Source: Bacteroidales bacterium
GTDB taxonomy: Bacteria; Bacteroidota; Bacteroidia; Bacteroidales; UBA12077
NCBI GenBank assembly: GCA_003446015.1
Contig: DMBU01000163.1
Span: 1 to 35,720, forward strand
Length of the DNA: 35,720 nucleotides
Direction: 5' to 3'
Shown: positions 1-8,641 of the stretch, piece after piece
How the letters are laid out: every line of letters starts with the position of its first letter
Numbering within the stretch: position 1 is the first letter of the stretch
Program-made: the position numbers and the translations under genes
Notes under the pieces: model-generated
Databases searched by the model: none
What the model was told of the DNA's origin: nothing
Seen by the model: only the letters and a program-made list of their open reading frames with translations

Positions 1-2534
1 GGCAATACAATATTATTATCAATAGCTTTTTGAACATCGTTTACAACACTTCGTAAATCACGTTCTGCAACATTGGCAGAAATCACCACTTTTCGTTGTA
101 CATTTTCTCTGCTTATGGAACTAGGTCCTGAAACCGAAACAATATCTGCGATCTGTTCAAGGGGGACTTTTTGTCCATTTTCTGTATCAATTAAAGCACT
201 TTTTATTCCTTCAATTGATTCGGTATAATCTTTATTTAAACGAACAATTAAATCAAATTTTCTTTGTTTTTCGTATATATCAGCTATTTTTTCACCTGCA
301 AATGCATGCTCCACAAAATCATTAAATTGATTCATTGTGATACCGTAACGTGCAAGCATATAGCGATTTGCCCGTATCTGAATTTGTGGTATCTCAACCT
401 GCTGTTCAACATTGACATCAACCAAACCCGGAATATCAACGATTGAATTTTGAATTTGATTTCCAATAGCAAACATTTTATTCAGATCTGTTCCGAAAAG
501 TTTAATTGCAATATTCGCACGTGTTCCGGAAAGCATATGATCAATCCGATGTCCAAGCGGCTGACCAACAGTTGCAGCAATTCCAGGTACACCTGCAAGC
601 CTGGATCTGACTTCGGCCATAAAGGCTTCTCTATCTCTATCAGCTAATTCAAAATTCACATCTATTTCAGCACTATTTGTGGTTTGTGAATGCTCATCCA
701 GCTCTCCCCGGCCTGTTCTTCTTGCAGTACTCTTTACTTCAGGAATTGATAATAATTCTGTTTCTATAAGGTTTCCTAAGTTATTACTTTCTTCAAGAGA
801 AACTCCGGGTTTACTAATTGCGGAAATGGTTAATGCTCCTTCGTTGAATTCCGGCAAAAAACTACGCCCCATTGTTGAAAGTGCGATTAAAGAAGCAACA
901 AATAATCCGATAGACGAGAAGATTATAAGTTTTTTATGATTTAATGCCCACTCTAAAGATTTTAAATACCCATTCATTAACCAGGTGGTGAACCATTTAT
1001 CTTTCTCCTTTTTTGTAAGATATTTCTCTTTTGAAAGTAACAACTTACAAAGAAGAGGTGTTAATGTCATGGCAACAATCAACGACATAAATAAGGAAAC
1101 AATATAAGCAATTCCCAGAGGTTTTAACATTCGGCCTTCCATGCCAGATAGGAAAAACAATGGTATAAAAGCTACAATGATTATTAATGTTGCATTCAAA
1201 ATTGAAGATCGAATTTCTTTAGATGCATCAAAAACAACATTAAATGCAGATTCCCTTTCCTTTTTTGGTAATTTATGATTTTGCTTTAAGCGTTTGTAGA
1301 CATTCTCTACGTCGATAATTGCATCATCAACCAAAGAACCTATTGCAATTGCCATTCCGCCCAGACTCATTGTATTAATATTCAAACCTAACAGCTTAAG
1401 AATGATCATCGTACCTAATAATGAAATTGGAATTGCAACAACAGAAATAATCGTAGTACGGAAACTACCCAGAAATATAAATAATATTACAACAACAAAA
1501 ATAGCGCCCTCGATAAGTGCACTTTGCACATTTGATACAGATTTCTCAATAAAATCAGCTTGTCTAAAAATCTTACTATCTAAAGTAACATCAGCAGGCA
1601 ATGTTTTTCTTAAAACCTCAAGATTTTTCTCAATATTTTCGGTGAGATTTAAGGTATTGGTATTAGGCTGTTTCGATATGGATAATATCACTGATGGTTT
1701 TGCATTTTGGGATGCATAACCCATTTTTACAGCTGCACCAATGGTAACTTCTGCTATATCGTTTATTAAAACAGGTCGCCCATTCAGTGATTTTATATAT
1801 GAATTGCCCAGTTTTTCCAGATCGTATGTACGGCCCATTCCACGAACTACATACTCGTTTCCGTATTCGCGAATAACATTTCCTGCAGAATTATCGCTTA
1901 TTCCTTCACAAACATCAGCCAGCTCTTCCATGGTTACATTGTAATGCATCATCTTTTTTGCATCGGCTAGGACCTGGTACTGTTTATAATCACCACCAAT
2001 AATGGTAACCTGAGAAACACCTCCTGTTGCAAGCAGAACCGGTTTAACATTCCATTCAGCATATGTTCTCAAATCCATCAGCGAAGTTGAATCTGATTGT
2101 AATCCAATAAAAAGAATTTCTCCCATTACTGAAGATTGTGGTGCAAGTGTTGGTTGACCAACATTTAAGGGCATCTGACCTGCAAGTGTTACCATTTTTT
2201 CGCTCACTATTTGTCTGGCTTTAAAAATGTCTGTGCCCCAATCGAACTCAACCCAAACAAATGAAAATCCTTGCGATGAGTTTGATCTTACTCTGCGAAC
2301 GTTTGTTGCTCCATTTACAGCTGTTTCGATAGGAAATGTAACCATCTTTTCAACTTCTTCTGCTGCCATGCCATGTGCATCTGTCATAACAACAACAGTG
2401 GGTGCAGTAAGATCAGGAAATACATCAACATCCATATTACCGGCAGTATAAATTCCTGTCAGCATAAGTACAATTGAACCTAAGAGAACAAAGAACTTAT
2501 TGTTTAATGAAAACTTTATTATTTTATCTAGCAT
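1..2534 (-). CDS. CusA/CzcA-type heavy-metal RND efflux pump, partial (C-terminus off window)
   Basis: This is the inner-membrane proton-driven pump of a tripartite metal exporter. I read it by translating the minus strand from the ATG at 2532-2534; the frame stays open for about 844 codons to the window edge. A usual family member has about 1040-1250 residues, so the C-terminal part is missing from view. It begins MLDKIIKFSLNNKFF (first membrane helix), then YTAGNMDVDVFPDLTAPTV, typical of CusA/CzcA. The conserved TM4 region reads AIAIGSLVDDAIIDVENVYK, with acidic residues in the proton-relay position. The large periplasmic loops and the restart of the second half (WALNHKKLIIFSS) are present. 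It lies 98 bp downstream of the adaptor gene, so it is probably in the same operon. Metal specificity (Cu/Ag versus Zn/Co/Cd) cannot be decided from what is visible. Confidence 0.93.
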   Translation of the reverse strand, partial: MLDKIIKFSLNNKFFVLLGSIVLMLTGIYTAGNMDVDVFPDLTAPTVVVMTDAHGMAAEEVEKMVTFPIETAVNGATNVRRVRSNSSQGFSFVWVEFDWGTDIFKARQIVSEKMVTLAGQMPLNVGQPTLAPQSSVMGEILFIGLQSDSTSLMDLRTYAEWNVKPVLLATGGVSQVTIIGGDYKQYQVLADAKKMMHYNVTMEELADVCEGISDNSAGNVIREYGNEYVVRGMGRTYDLEKLGNSYIKSLNGRPVLINDIAEVTIGAAVKMGYASQNAKPSVILSISKQPNTNTLNLTENIEKNLEVLRKTLPADVTLDSKIFRQADFIEKSVSNVQSALIEGAIFVVVILFIFLGSFRTTIISVVAIPISLLGTMIILKLLGLNINTMSLGGMAIAIGSLVDDAIIDVENVYKRLKQNHKLPKKERESAFNVVFDASKEIRSSILNATLIIIVAFIPLFFLSGMEGRMLKPLGIAYIVSLFMSLIVAMTLTPLLCKLLLSKEKYLTKKEKDKWFTTWLMNGYLKSLEWALNHKKLIIFSSIGLFVASLIALSTMGRSFLPEFNEGALTISAISKPGVSLEESNNLGNLIETELLSIPEVKSTARRTGRGELDEHSQTTNSAEIDVNFELADRDREAFMAEVRSRLAGVPGIAATVGQPLGHRIDHMLSGTRANIAIKLFGTDLNKMFAIGNQIQNSIVDIPGLVDVNVEQQVEIPQIQIRANRYMLARYGITMNQFNDFVEHAFAGEKIADIYEKQRKFDLIVRLNKDYTESIEGIKSALIDTENGQKVPLEQIADIVSVSGPSSISRENVQRKVVISANVAERDLRSVVNDVQKAIDNNIVL

Positions 2535-2598
2535 AATTTAGTATTTAGGATTTAGAATCGAGTAGTTAGATGTTATCGGGATATTTATATTTTATAAA

Positions 2599-2633
2599 TA
2601 AACTCAGAACTCTAAACTCAAAACTTTAAACTC
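2599..2633 (-). repeat. Heptad tandem array (GAGTTTA/GAGTTCT type), 5 units
   Basis: Read on the plus strand the units are TAAACTC, AGAACTC, TAAACTC, AAAACTT and TAAACTC. In the sense of the adaptor gene they are GAGTTTA-like heptads that start inside its TAG stop codon and run 3' toward the pump gene. The same heptad type occurs at 16126-16174 and 17071-17105. Confidence 0.75.
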
Positions 2634-4132
2634 TAATGAACATGACCAGCGTGAGGATCTAAACTATTTGAAACGGCTGCAAGCTTAACAATAATGGCTC
2701 CTTTCGAAACAATTCTTTCTGATTCGTTTAATCCGCTTAAGACCTCAGTTTGAATACCATCAGAAACTCCAATTTTAACTTCACGCTTTTCAAATAACTC
2801 GGGAGTTAATTGTACAAATACAAAGAAATCTCCTTGTTCTTCGATTAAAGATGAATTTGGAACAAGTAAGCTGTTTCCCTTTGTTTTCGTTTTTATAAAT
2901 ACTTCAACAAAACTTCCAGGCAAAAAGAGGGTACTATTTATTTCAAAATATACTGGTACCAAATAAGCTTCATTGTCATCGATGTTTTTACCATACGAAA
3001 TCAGCTTCCCGTCTAATTCATCTAAACCATAAACTTTTTTATTCATTGATGATTTGATATTAGCTGAAATAATTGAGTTTAAATATGGATAATCCTTTTG
3101 CTGAACTTCTGCTTTTACAATCAGTTTACTATTATCGCTTACAGAAAATAAAGCATCTCCCGCTTCAACATGCTGACCGTTGTTAACATAAACATGCTTA
3201 ATAACTCCATTTTGTGTAGAAAAAACACTCTGACCATTAGAACTAAAATTTATTTTAAGATTATCAAAAATAGCTTTTGCATTATCATAAGCTGCCTTTG
3301 CACTTTCCAGTTCTTTTTCAGAAATAATTTTATTTTGAGACAAGGCTTTTTTCCTTTCATAATCGGCTTTTGCCAATTCATAATTATTTTTAGCTTCCTG
3401 ATAGCGAACTTCTGCATTATCACTTGCTAAGCCACTCCCCGATATGCTAATAAAAGACTCACCAGCTTTTACTGTTTCACCTTCTAAAATATTTTGTTGA
3501 AACTTAACGATTCCATTTGTTTTGGCAGTTATTATTGTTTCATTATCCTGGCTGGTAATAATATGAGCTGTTGTTTTAATGATTTTTCCGAAAGATTCAA
3601 AAGAAGGTAATGTAGTTTCAAAACCTATTTTCCAGGATTGTTCTTTGGTAAAGGATATCGAATTTAACTCGTCAATTTCTTTCTTTTCGGCGATAAGAAT
3701 AGCAGTATGCTCATCCTGGTAAACGACAACCGGATTTATTTTAATGGTGTATTTCTCTTCTCCTGACTGAATATCAAAGATAAGTTGACCTTCACCAATC
3801 TCATCGGGCTGCAAAGCAAATTCATAAATTCCTGGTCTTACAGGATTATCAATGGTTTGTGCTATATCCTTATTTCGAATTGCTAATCGGGCTGTAATAG
3901 TTGACTTTCCCAGTGGTTTAAAGTCTGACAGCTTTGTAAAATGTGCTAAAATAGTGGAGGTTTCGCCTTTTACAAAAGGATCTGCTTCAGCAAAAACTTC
4001 CAATTGATCCGAATAAGCTGTTAATTTTAATTTAACAGCACTATGATCATGCTCAGTATTTTCTACTTGTTTTTTACTACATGACGAAAATGCTGTTATG
4101 ATTACAAGAACATATAATATTAAATGTCTCAT
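2633..4132 (-). CDS. RND efflux periplasmic adaptor (CusB/HlyD family), lipoprotein
   Basis: This adaptor bridges the inner-membrane pump to an outer-membrane channel in metal export. It has 499 residues. A lipoprotein signal ends in the lipobox AFSSC near residue 18, followed by an acidic, His-containing stretch (EHDHS). About residues 25-160 form an extra N-terminal domain seen in Bacteroidota CusB-like proteins. A biotinyl-lipoyl half follows (TAKTNGIVKFQQNILEGETV, about 200-225), then a coiled-coil hairpin rich in Ala/Lys/Glu (about 238-295), the second lipoyl half (NGVIKHVYVNNGQHVEAGD) and beta-barrel and membrane-proximal domains. The C-terminus DPHAGHVH is His-rich and could bind metal. 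It lies between the small His/Cys protein upstream and the pump downstream, on the same strand. The family is clear; the metal is inferred only. Confidence 0.93.
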   Translation of the reverse strand: MRHLILYVLVIITAFSSCSKKQVENTEHDHSAVKLKLTAYSDQLEVFAEADPFVKGETSTILAHFTKLSDFKPLGKSTITARLAIRNKDIAQTIDNPVRPGIYEFALQPDEIGEGQLIFDIQSGEEKYTIKINPVVVYQDEHTAILIAEKKEIDELNSISFTKEQSWKIGFETTLPSFESFGKIIKTTAHIITSQDNETIITAKTNGIVKFQQNILEGETVKAGESFISISGSGLASDNAEVRYQEAKNNYELAKADYERKKALSQNKIISEKELESAKAAYDNAKAIFDNLKINFSSNGQSVFSTQNGVIKHVYVNNGQHVEAGDALFSVSDNSKLIVKAEVQQKDYPYLNSIISANIKSSMNKKVYGLDELDGKLISYGKNIDDNEAYLVPVYFEINSTLFLPGSFVEVFIKTKTKGNSLLVPNSSLIEEQGDFFVFVQLTPELFEKREVKIGVSDGIQTEVLSGLNESERIVSKGAIIVKLAAVSNSLDPHAGHVH

Positions 4133-4216
4133 TTTAAGATTTAATTAATTTTTTTAAAAAATAGGGATATTATCAAGAAAGGCTCCTGATATTTTAAATT
4201 CAAATAATGTGGTTAC

Positions 4217-4597
4217 TTATGAGATGAATGGTGGACCCCGAAGGAATTTTGTTTGATTGATTTGATCAGAAATAAAATCAAAATAAAAATCAACTGAATT
4301 TATTTCTGTGGAATTTAACTTATTTAATGTGGAATTTTCAGAAGTAATATTAAAAATATTATCAATAGAAATCTGAGTTAAAACTTTTACCTGAAAATGA
4401 CAGGTAAAGCTAGTACAATCCGTATCACAATCATGAATCTCCTTGCTTTCAGTCAAATGAGAAGTGTGTAAATCGCATTGCTGGCACTCCGAAAATATGT
4501 CCTCGGTATGATGATGATGCGGTATGATGCTATGAACAACAATAATAGTCCACACCAAAAATAAAAAAGGGAATATGATATATTTATTTCTTACCAC
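4217..4597 (-). CDS. Small His/Cys-rich membrane-anchored protein of the metal-efflux operon
   Basis: I do not recognise a named family. The protein has 126 residues. It has one N-terminal hydrophobic segment (about residues 7-24), then PHHHHTEDIFSECQQCDLH and a further Cys/His/Asp cluster (HDCDTDCTSFTCHF, about residues 55-68). The rest is Asn/Ser-rich and ends FLRGPPFIS. The His4 run and CxxC-type cysteines suggest a periplasmic metal-binding or metal-sensing protein, matching the adaptor and pump 84 bp downstream on the same strand. The start is GTG at 4595-4597; there is no in-frame ATG near the N-terminus. A TAnnTTTG box lies only 4 bp upstream, which would make this message nearly leaderless. 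The function is inferred from composition and position. Confidence 0.75.
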   Translation of the reverse strand: MVRNKYIIFPFLFLVWTIIVVHSIIPHHHHTEDIFSECQQCDLHTSHLTESKEIHDCDTDCTSFTCHFQVKVLTQISIDNIFNITSENSTLNKLNSTEINSVDFYFDFISDQINQTKFLRGPPFIS

Positions 4598-4601
4598 GTG
4601 C

Positions 4602-4609
4602 CAAATATA
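4602..4609 (-). promoter_or_regulatory. Candidate -7 box (TATATTTG) for the metal-efflux operon
   Basis: This is a perfect match to the Bacteroidota -7 consensus TAnnTTTG, four bases upstream of the GTG start at 4597. No convincing -33 TTTG is seen at the usual distance. If used, transcription would start on or next to the start codon. Confidence 0.4.
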
Positions 4610-4759
4610 ATGAATAATTTGAATTTAATATAAGATACCAAACTGGGTGATTAGTTTAATGCAAAGAAAATTAATGGGTATAAAGTTCTTATTTAAATAA
4701 TCTTCCTTTTCTTTTTATTAAAAATTGTGTATTTTAGAACAGGTTAAAAACATGTATAT

Positions 4760-6046
4760 ATGAATGATTTTTTAATATTTGTCTTGGTAATGTTTTTTGG
4801 AGTTTTACCACTCTCTATCTTTGTTTACTGGGTTAAATACAGGGGAACAATTATTTATAAAACTGCCTACGCAATTCTTATAACAAATATACTTGTTGCC
4901 ATTGGATCATATTCTGTAGGAGCCTTTGGAATTAAATACCTGTGGTGGTATATTCCTTTAGGGTACTTATCATTATTTATTGGGAATTTTGTATTTAAGA
5001 AATTTGTTCAACGACCCCTTAAAGCATCTATTGAAGCTTTAAAAAATGTATCCAATGGCGATTTAAATGTTCATATTAGTGAAGATGTAAAAGAAAGTAA
5101 AGACGAAACGGGATACATGAATATTGCTCTGGATGAAATGATACTTAACTTAAGAGATACAGCTGAATTTGCACGTCAGGTTGGTGAAGGAAATCTTGAC
5201 CATGAAATTGAAATGTTAAGTGAATCAGATCATTTGCGAGTTGCTTTAATCGAGATGAAAGAAAAACTTAAAGAAGCAGCAAAACAACAAGAAGAAAAGC
5301 GCATTGAAGAAGAAAAAAGATCGTGGATGAATGAGGGACTTGCCAAATTAAATGAAATATTAAGAAAGCAAGATGATGTGGCAGAATTATCTTACCAAAT
5401 TTTAAGCTTCATTATAAATTACATGAATGCTAATCAGGGAGGACTTTTTATTCGGAATAACGAAGATCAGAATAATATCATTCTGGAATTAAAATCGTTT
5501 TATGCTTTTAATAGAAGAAAATATATTAAAAAAACTTTTGAGCTGGGTGAAGGATTAGTAGGAAATTGCGCTCTTGAAAAACAAACGATTCATTTAACTG
5601 AAATACCCGATCAGTACATTCAAATTACCAGTGGACTTGGTGGTGCTAATCCTCATAGTTTATTACTTATTCCAATGAAAATGGAACAAGAGGTTTTAGG
5701 TGTAATTGAAATTGCCTCATTCAACAACTTTGAAAAATACCAGATAGATTTTCTTGAACAAGCATCCTTAAGTATCGCCAGTTCACTTAATATGGCAGAA
5801 ACAAACAGACGCACATCTGAATTGTTAGAGAAAACCCAGCAGCAAGCAGAAGAGATGTCAGCACAAGAAGAAGAAATGCGACAAAACATGGAAGAACTTC
5901 AGGCTACTCAGGAAGAATCCTCAAGAAGAGCAGAAGAATCAGAAATGCAGATCGTAGAAATGCAAGACGCTAATGATCAATTGGAAAGAGACCTAGCTAA
6001 AGCATTAAAGAAAATAGAAGAATTGGAATCCAAATTAAAAAAGTAA
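4760..6046 (+). CDS. Membrane HAMP-GAF protein with C-terminal coiled coil, sensor-like
   Basis: The protein has 428 residues. Three N-terminal hydrophobic helices (about 1-27, 33-55 and 60-80) are followed by a HAMP-like linker (NGDLNVHI, about 98-105). A second HAMP-like repeat follows (EGNLDHEI, about 141-148). An acidic/basic helix leads to a GAF domain (about 205-345; ELGEGLVGNCALEKQTIHL is the typical GAF core). The last 80 residues form a long Gln/Glu-rich coiled coil (EEMSAQEEEMRQNMEELQ) like those in many Bacteroidota GAF proteins and the signalling stem of chemoreceptors. No kinase, cyclase, phosphatase or DNA-binding domain is present, so the output partner is unknown. It is convergent with the Rrf2 gene, with one base between the stop codons. 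No strong promoter box is visible; TATTTTAG at 4730-4737 is a weak candidate. Confidence 0.85.
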   Translation: MNDFLIFVLVMFFGVLPLSIFVYWVKYRGTIIYKTAYAILITNILVAIGSYSVGAFGIKYLWWYIPLGYLSLFIGNFVFKKFVQRPLKASIEALKNVSNGDLNVHISEDVKESKDETGYMNIALDEMILNLRDTAEFARQVGEGNLDHEIEMLSESDHLRVALIEMKEKLKEAAKQQEEKRIEEEKRSWMNEGLAKLNEILRKQDDVAELSYQILSFIINYMNANQGGLFIRNNEDQNNIILELKSFYAFNRRKYIKKTFELGEGLVGNCALEKQTIHLTEIPDQYIQITSGLGGANPHSLLLIPMKMEQEVLGVIEIASFNNFEKYQIDFLEQASLSIASSLNMAETNRRTSELLEKTQQQAEEMSAQEEEMRQNMEELQATQEESSRRAEESEMQIVEMQDANDQLERDLAKALKKIEELESKLKK

Positions 6047-6047
6047 T

Positions 6048-6467
6048 TTACACTACCACGGCATTATGTTGATCTAACAAATCCTGAAGTGTTTTACTTT
6101 CAAGATAATTAACAATTAATGTATTTAATTCATCCCAAAAGAACCGTGAAGCACAACTATTTTCTTTTTCACACTCTTTGCTTTCCGATAAGCAGTCAAC
6201 AATATTGATACCTGGTTCAAATGCATTATGAATATCATAAAGGGTAATATCACATGGTTTGCGAGTTAAGGTATAACCGCTTTTATGTCCTCTTACACTA
6301 ATAATTAATCCCTTTGCTTTTAAAGCTGCAATAATATGGTCTAAATACCGGACCGAAATGTTTTGATTTTTTGCAATATCTTTTTGAAAGATTCCCTTTG
6401 GAGAAGCATTTATTGCAATTTCCAACATTGTTCTAACTCCGTATCGTGTTTTTGTGTTAAACTTCAC
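6048..6467 (-). CDS. Rrf2-family transcriptional regulator, probable Fe-S sensor
   Basis: The protein has 139 residues with the typical Rrf2 opening KFNTKTRYGVRTMLEIA. A winged helix follows (QKDIAKNQNISVRYLDHIIAALKAKGLI, about residues 28-55, then the wing VRGHKSGYTL). The effector region holds Cys92, Cys99 and Cys105 (DCLSESKECEKENSCA). The spacing is CX6CX5C, one residue longer in the first gap than the CX5CX5C of IscR. Three cysteines here usually ligate a 2Fe-2S or 4Fe-4S cluster that senses Fe-S status, NO or redox state. The start is GTG at 6465-6467, 14 bp after the stop of the YceI-like gene, so the two are likely co-transcribed. The palindrome at 9256-9274 is a candidate operator, by inference only. 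Confidence 0.9.
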   Translation of the reverse strand: MKFNTKTRYGVRTMLEIAINASPKGIFQKDIAKNQNISVRYLDHIIAALKAKGLIISVRGHKSGYTLTRKPCDITLYDIHNAFEPGINIVDCLSESKECEKENSCASRFFWDELNTLIVNYLESKTLQDLLDQHNAVVV

Positions 6468-6481
6468 CTTTATGCGCTTTA

Positions 6482-7078
6482 CTAATTTTCATTTGTTATT
6501 AAAATATCAAATTTAATAATAATTGAATCTTTTACCTGCAACATCCCAAACATTTTTTGCGGAGGTTCTATCGAAAAATCTTTTAACCCGATCTTAGTAA
6601 TTCCTTTTAGACGAATTTGATTTTTATTAATAGAAGTATTATAATGCCCGACTATGTTTCTGGTCTTACCTGCAATTGTTAAAAGAAACTCAATTTTATT
6701 GTTCTCTGTACCAGATGAAATCTGGTTAAACAATTTACTATTTATACCAACTATTATTAAAGGGTAACTTGATGCGCTTAACAAATCCTGAAAATCACTC
6801 TCCATTAAATAGTTTTTCCCTTTAAAATTATTAACAGGAATTTTAAATTCTATTATTTCATTAACTTCATTTAATTCAATTTTATTAATCCTGTTAGTAA
6901 TACCTGAATCATGATTATAATAAGTTAAATTAAACTGATTTATATTTGTTTCACCTTCGATTTGAATAAATTCGAGCAAGCAATAGTTAAAATTTAAAGG
7001 ATTACTTGCAAAGCAATGGAATTGTATAATTGTGTAAAATACAAGAAACAATAATATGCGTTTACAATTTGTTTTCAT
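6482..7078 (-). CDS. Exported YceI-like domain protein
   Basis: The protein has 198 residues with a hydrophobic signal (ILLFLVFYTIIQFHCFA). The C-terminal half shows the YceI signature order: a strand pair around GKTRNIVGHYN, then IGLKDFSIEPPQKMFGMLQV and the final strand DSIIIKFDI. The PP-x-MFG segment matches IPPTAMLGALK in the neighbouring YceI protein at 8642-9232, so the two are related, although the N-terminal half is diverged. YceI proteins are periplasmic lipocalin-like barrels that bind isoprenoid or other hydrophobic ligands; the ligand here is unknown. It is followed closely by the Rrf2 gene and preceded by a 305-bp spacer with a decayed small ORF. Confidence 0.75.
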   Translation of the reverse strand: MKTNCKRILLFLVFYTIIQFHCFASNPLNFNYCLLEFIQIEGETNINQFNLTYYNHDSGITNRINKIELNEVNEIIEFKIPVNNFKGKNYLMESDFQDLLSASSYPLIIVGINSKLFNQISSGTENNKIEFLLTIAGKTRNIVGHYNTSINKNQIRLKGITKIGLKDFSIEPPQKMFGMLQVKDSIIIKFDILITNEN

Positions 7079-7129
7079 CTGTTTTATTATTCTGTTGTTT
7101 TTGAATCAGTTAGCAATTGCTTTCCATTG

Positions 7130-7304
7130 TCAATAAACTTTTTTGTTACTTGTTTTCCAGTAAATCAGGTTTGCGCCACAGCCACAATCACAGCGATCCC
7201 GTAAATCTTCATTGTTTTTTCTCTTTGTTTGGTAAAATGCCTGGTGCTACTATAATTGTTGTTGTGCCTATTTGCTGGCAGTTGTATCAATAATAAATTG
7301 TCAT
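7130..7304 (-). pseudogene. Possible degraded small Cys-rich ORF (in-frame TGA and frame change)
   Basis: An ATG at 7302-7304 opens MTIYY, hits TGA (7287-7289), then the same frame continues open as YNCQQIGTTTIIVAPGILP to a TGA at 7209-7211. At a run of six A the coding look moves to another frame: NNEDLRDRCDCGCGANLIYW, ending TGA at 7130-7132. One base change and one indel would give a single peptide of about 58 residues with a CDCGCG motif. I do not recognise the family. It may be a relic, or chance. Confidence 0.3.
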
Positions 7305-7334
7305 GTGAGTTTTCTGTATAAAAAAATTAAAATA

Positions 7335-7365
7335 GCAACTGCCTAATAGGAATACAGGCAGTTGC
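7335..7365 (-). terminator. Rho-independent terminator after the barrel gene
   Basis: Perfect 10-bp stem GCAACTGCCT / AGGCAGTTGC with an 11-base loop. On the minus strand it is followed by TATTTTAATTTTTTT. It starts 18 bp after the stop of the outer-membrane protein gene. A weaker T-run on the plus side could make it partly bidirectional. Confidence 0.85.
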
Positions 7366-7383
7366 AAATTTTTCATATAAAGC

Positions 7384-8607
7384 TTAGAATGATATTGCAG
7401 CTTCAATCATAAAACCATTAAATTCTGCTCCTTTATATGAAGCACCTAATGTTGAAACAATGCCATCACCAGTATATTTTTGGCTTACATATTCTAATTT
7501 AGCTATAACATTTTCTGTTAAGAACCAACCTCCCCCAACATTAATCCTGTCAATTTTAATTTGATCTGATGCTGATGTTTGTTTACCGGAAACCATGTTA
7601 TATCTTCCTCCCACATAAAATTGCTCTTTACCTCCAAATCTGTATAGAAGATCAGCAGCAATTTGAGAATAACTTCCATCACCGTCATTTTCTCCCCCAT
7701 TTGCCAATTCATAAATCCCAAAGAATTCCAAACCTTTATACTTAATAAATGGATTTATTTGGAAGGCAGTAATTTGAGTAAATCCAGGATTAAATCTACC
7801 GCTTCTATAATTATCACCTTCGCCATCAACAACTAAAACAGAATAATAACGAGATCCTGTTCTGTCACCGCCATATAAATAAGTTCCTGTAGAAGTTCCC
7901 TGGTTTAAATACCACGAACCTGTTAATCTTGCACGAAAATCTTCGTTAAATTGTTTGTCGTATCCTAATTTACCATAAACAGAAAGAGCATTGTCATTAT
8001 TAGATCTTGTTGTTACTGTTACATTTTGATTTAATTTACCATTTGATACTCCAATTACACCTACAAAACCAGATTTTAAAATATAAACCTCCCCGTAAGC
8101 TTCAGTAGTAAAAGCATCCATGATATAGTTACCAACAAACGGATTATTAATGGCGTGTGCATTATCTGTTCTTCTAAAATGAGCATCACCGTAGTTTATT
8201 TCATCAAGCCCGAACTTTAAGGTAACCACATTCATAACACCGGATAAAAATCCATCGCTTATAAAATCAAGCTTGTCCAATTGAACATAACCCCCTTTTA
8301 CCCAGGTTTCATTATGATGACGAGATGACAAATAAGTTCTTAAATACATTTTAACACCATCAGCCAAAAAAACATTTAAATTCAAGTTTGCTGTTGGAAG
8401 ATTAAAGTTTGTAACCAAATCATAATAATCAATTGTATCATTTGTATTACTGTGAGATAATCCCTGCAATTGAATTGCGAAGTCACCACCGACTTTTACT
8501 TTTAGATTTTCGAAAATAGGAAGATCAGATTTCTTCTCTTCAAAATTCTGACTTTTAACACTACTAGCAAAGACTAAAATACCTACTAGAATAATGATCT
8601 TTTTCAT
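7384..8607 (-). CDS. Outer-membrane beta-barrel (porin-like) protein
   Basis: The protein has 407 residues with a Sec signal peptide ending ASSVKSQ (about residue 20). The rest alternates polar and hydrophobic residues in strand-like stretches rich in Gly, Tyr and Asn, and ends in a C-terminal aromatic strand (GFMIEAAISF), as expected for a Bacteroidota outer-membrane barrel. Recognisable stretches include KFGLDEINYGDAHFRRTDNA and NPFVGNYIMDAFTTEAYGEV. The substrate is unknown. It follows the YceI gene by 34 bp on the same strand and ends at a clear terminator, so YceI and barrel form a two-gene unit, suggesting a shared envelope task. It could also be called a phosphate- or hydrocarbon-selective porin-like protein, but I see no decisive motif. 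Confidence 0.8.
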   Translation of the reverse strand: MKKIIILVGILVFASSVKSQNFEEKKSDLPIFENLKVKVGGDFAIQLQGLSHSNTNDTIDYYDLVTNFNLPTANLNLNVFLADGVKMYLRTYLSSRHHNETWVKGGYVQLDKLDFISDGFLSGVMNVVTLKFGLDEINYGDAHFRRTDNAHAINNPFVGNYIMDAFTTEAYGEVYILKSGFVGVIGVSNGKLNQNVTVTTRSNNDNALSVYGKLGYDKQFNEDFRARLTGSWYLNQGTSTGTYLYGGDRTGSRYYSVLVVDGEGDNYRSGRFNPGFTQITAFQINPFIKYKGLEFFGIYELANGGENDGDGSYSQIAADLLYRFGGKEQFYVGGRYNMVSGKQTSASDQIKIDRINVGGGWFLTENVIAKLEYVSQKYTGDGIVSTLGASYKGAEFNGFMIEAAISF

Positions 8608-8641
8608 ACTTTTTAATTTTATTGTTTTACTTATTTAATTA

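Larger units (their letters stand above)
7079..7383. other. 305-bp spacer: terminator plus degraded small reading frame
   Basis: This spacer lies between two minus-strand genes. It holds the barrel-gene terminator (7335-7365) and an apparently broken small ORF (7130-7304). A 10-bp palindrome AGCAATTGCT lies in about 7112-7121. No TAnnTTTG box was found for the downstream YceI-like gene, so it may depend on read-through. Confidence 0.5.

Noticed and set aside
264..2451. Several plus-strand ORFs inside 264-2451
   Set aside because: They are shadows of the long minus-strand RND pump reading frame, which shows clear family motifs.
7209..7220. A-run (AAAAAAC) as a programmed frameshift site
   Set aside because: The heptamer is in the wrong phase for a standard -1 shift and the needed shift is +1 or -2. 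Decay is simpler.
7287..7289. In-frame TGA as selenocysteine or reassigned codon
   Set aside because: No downstream selenocysteine-type hairpin is evident, other genes here use TGA as stop, and the frame breaks again soon after.
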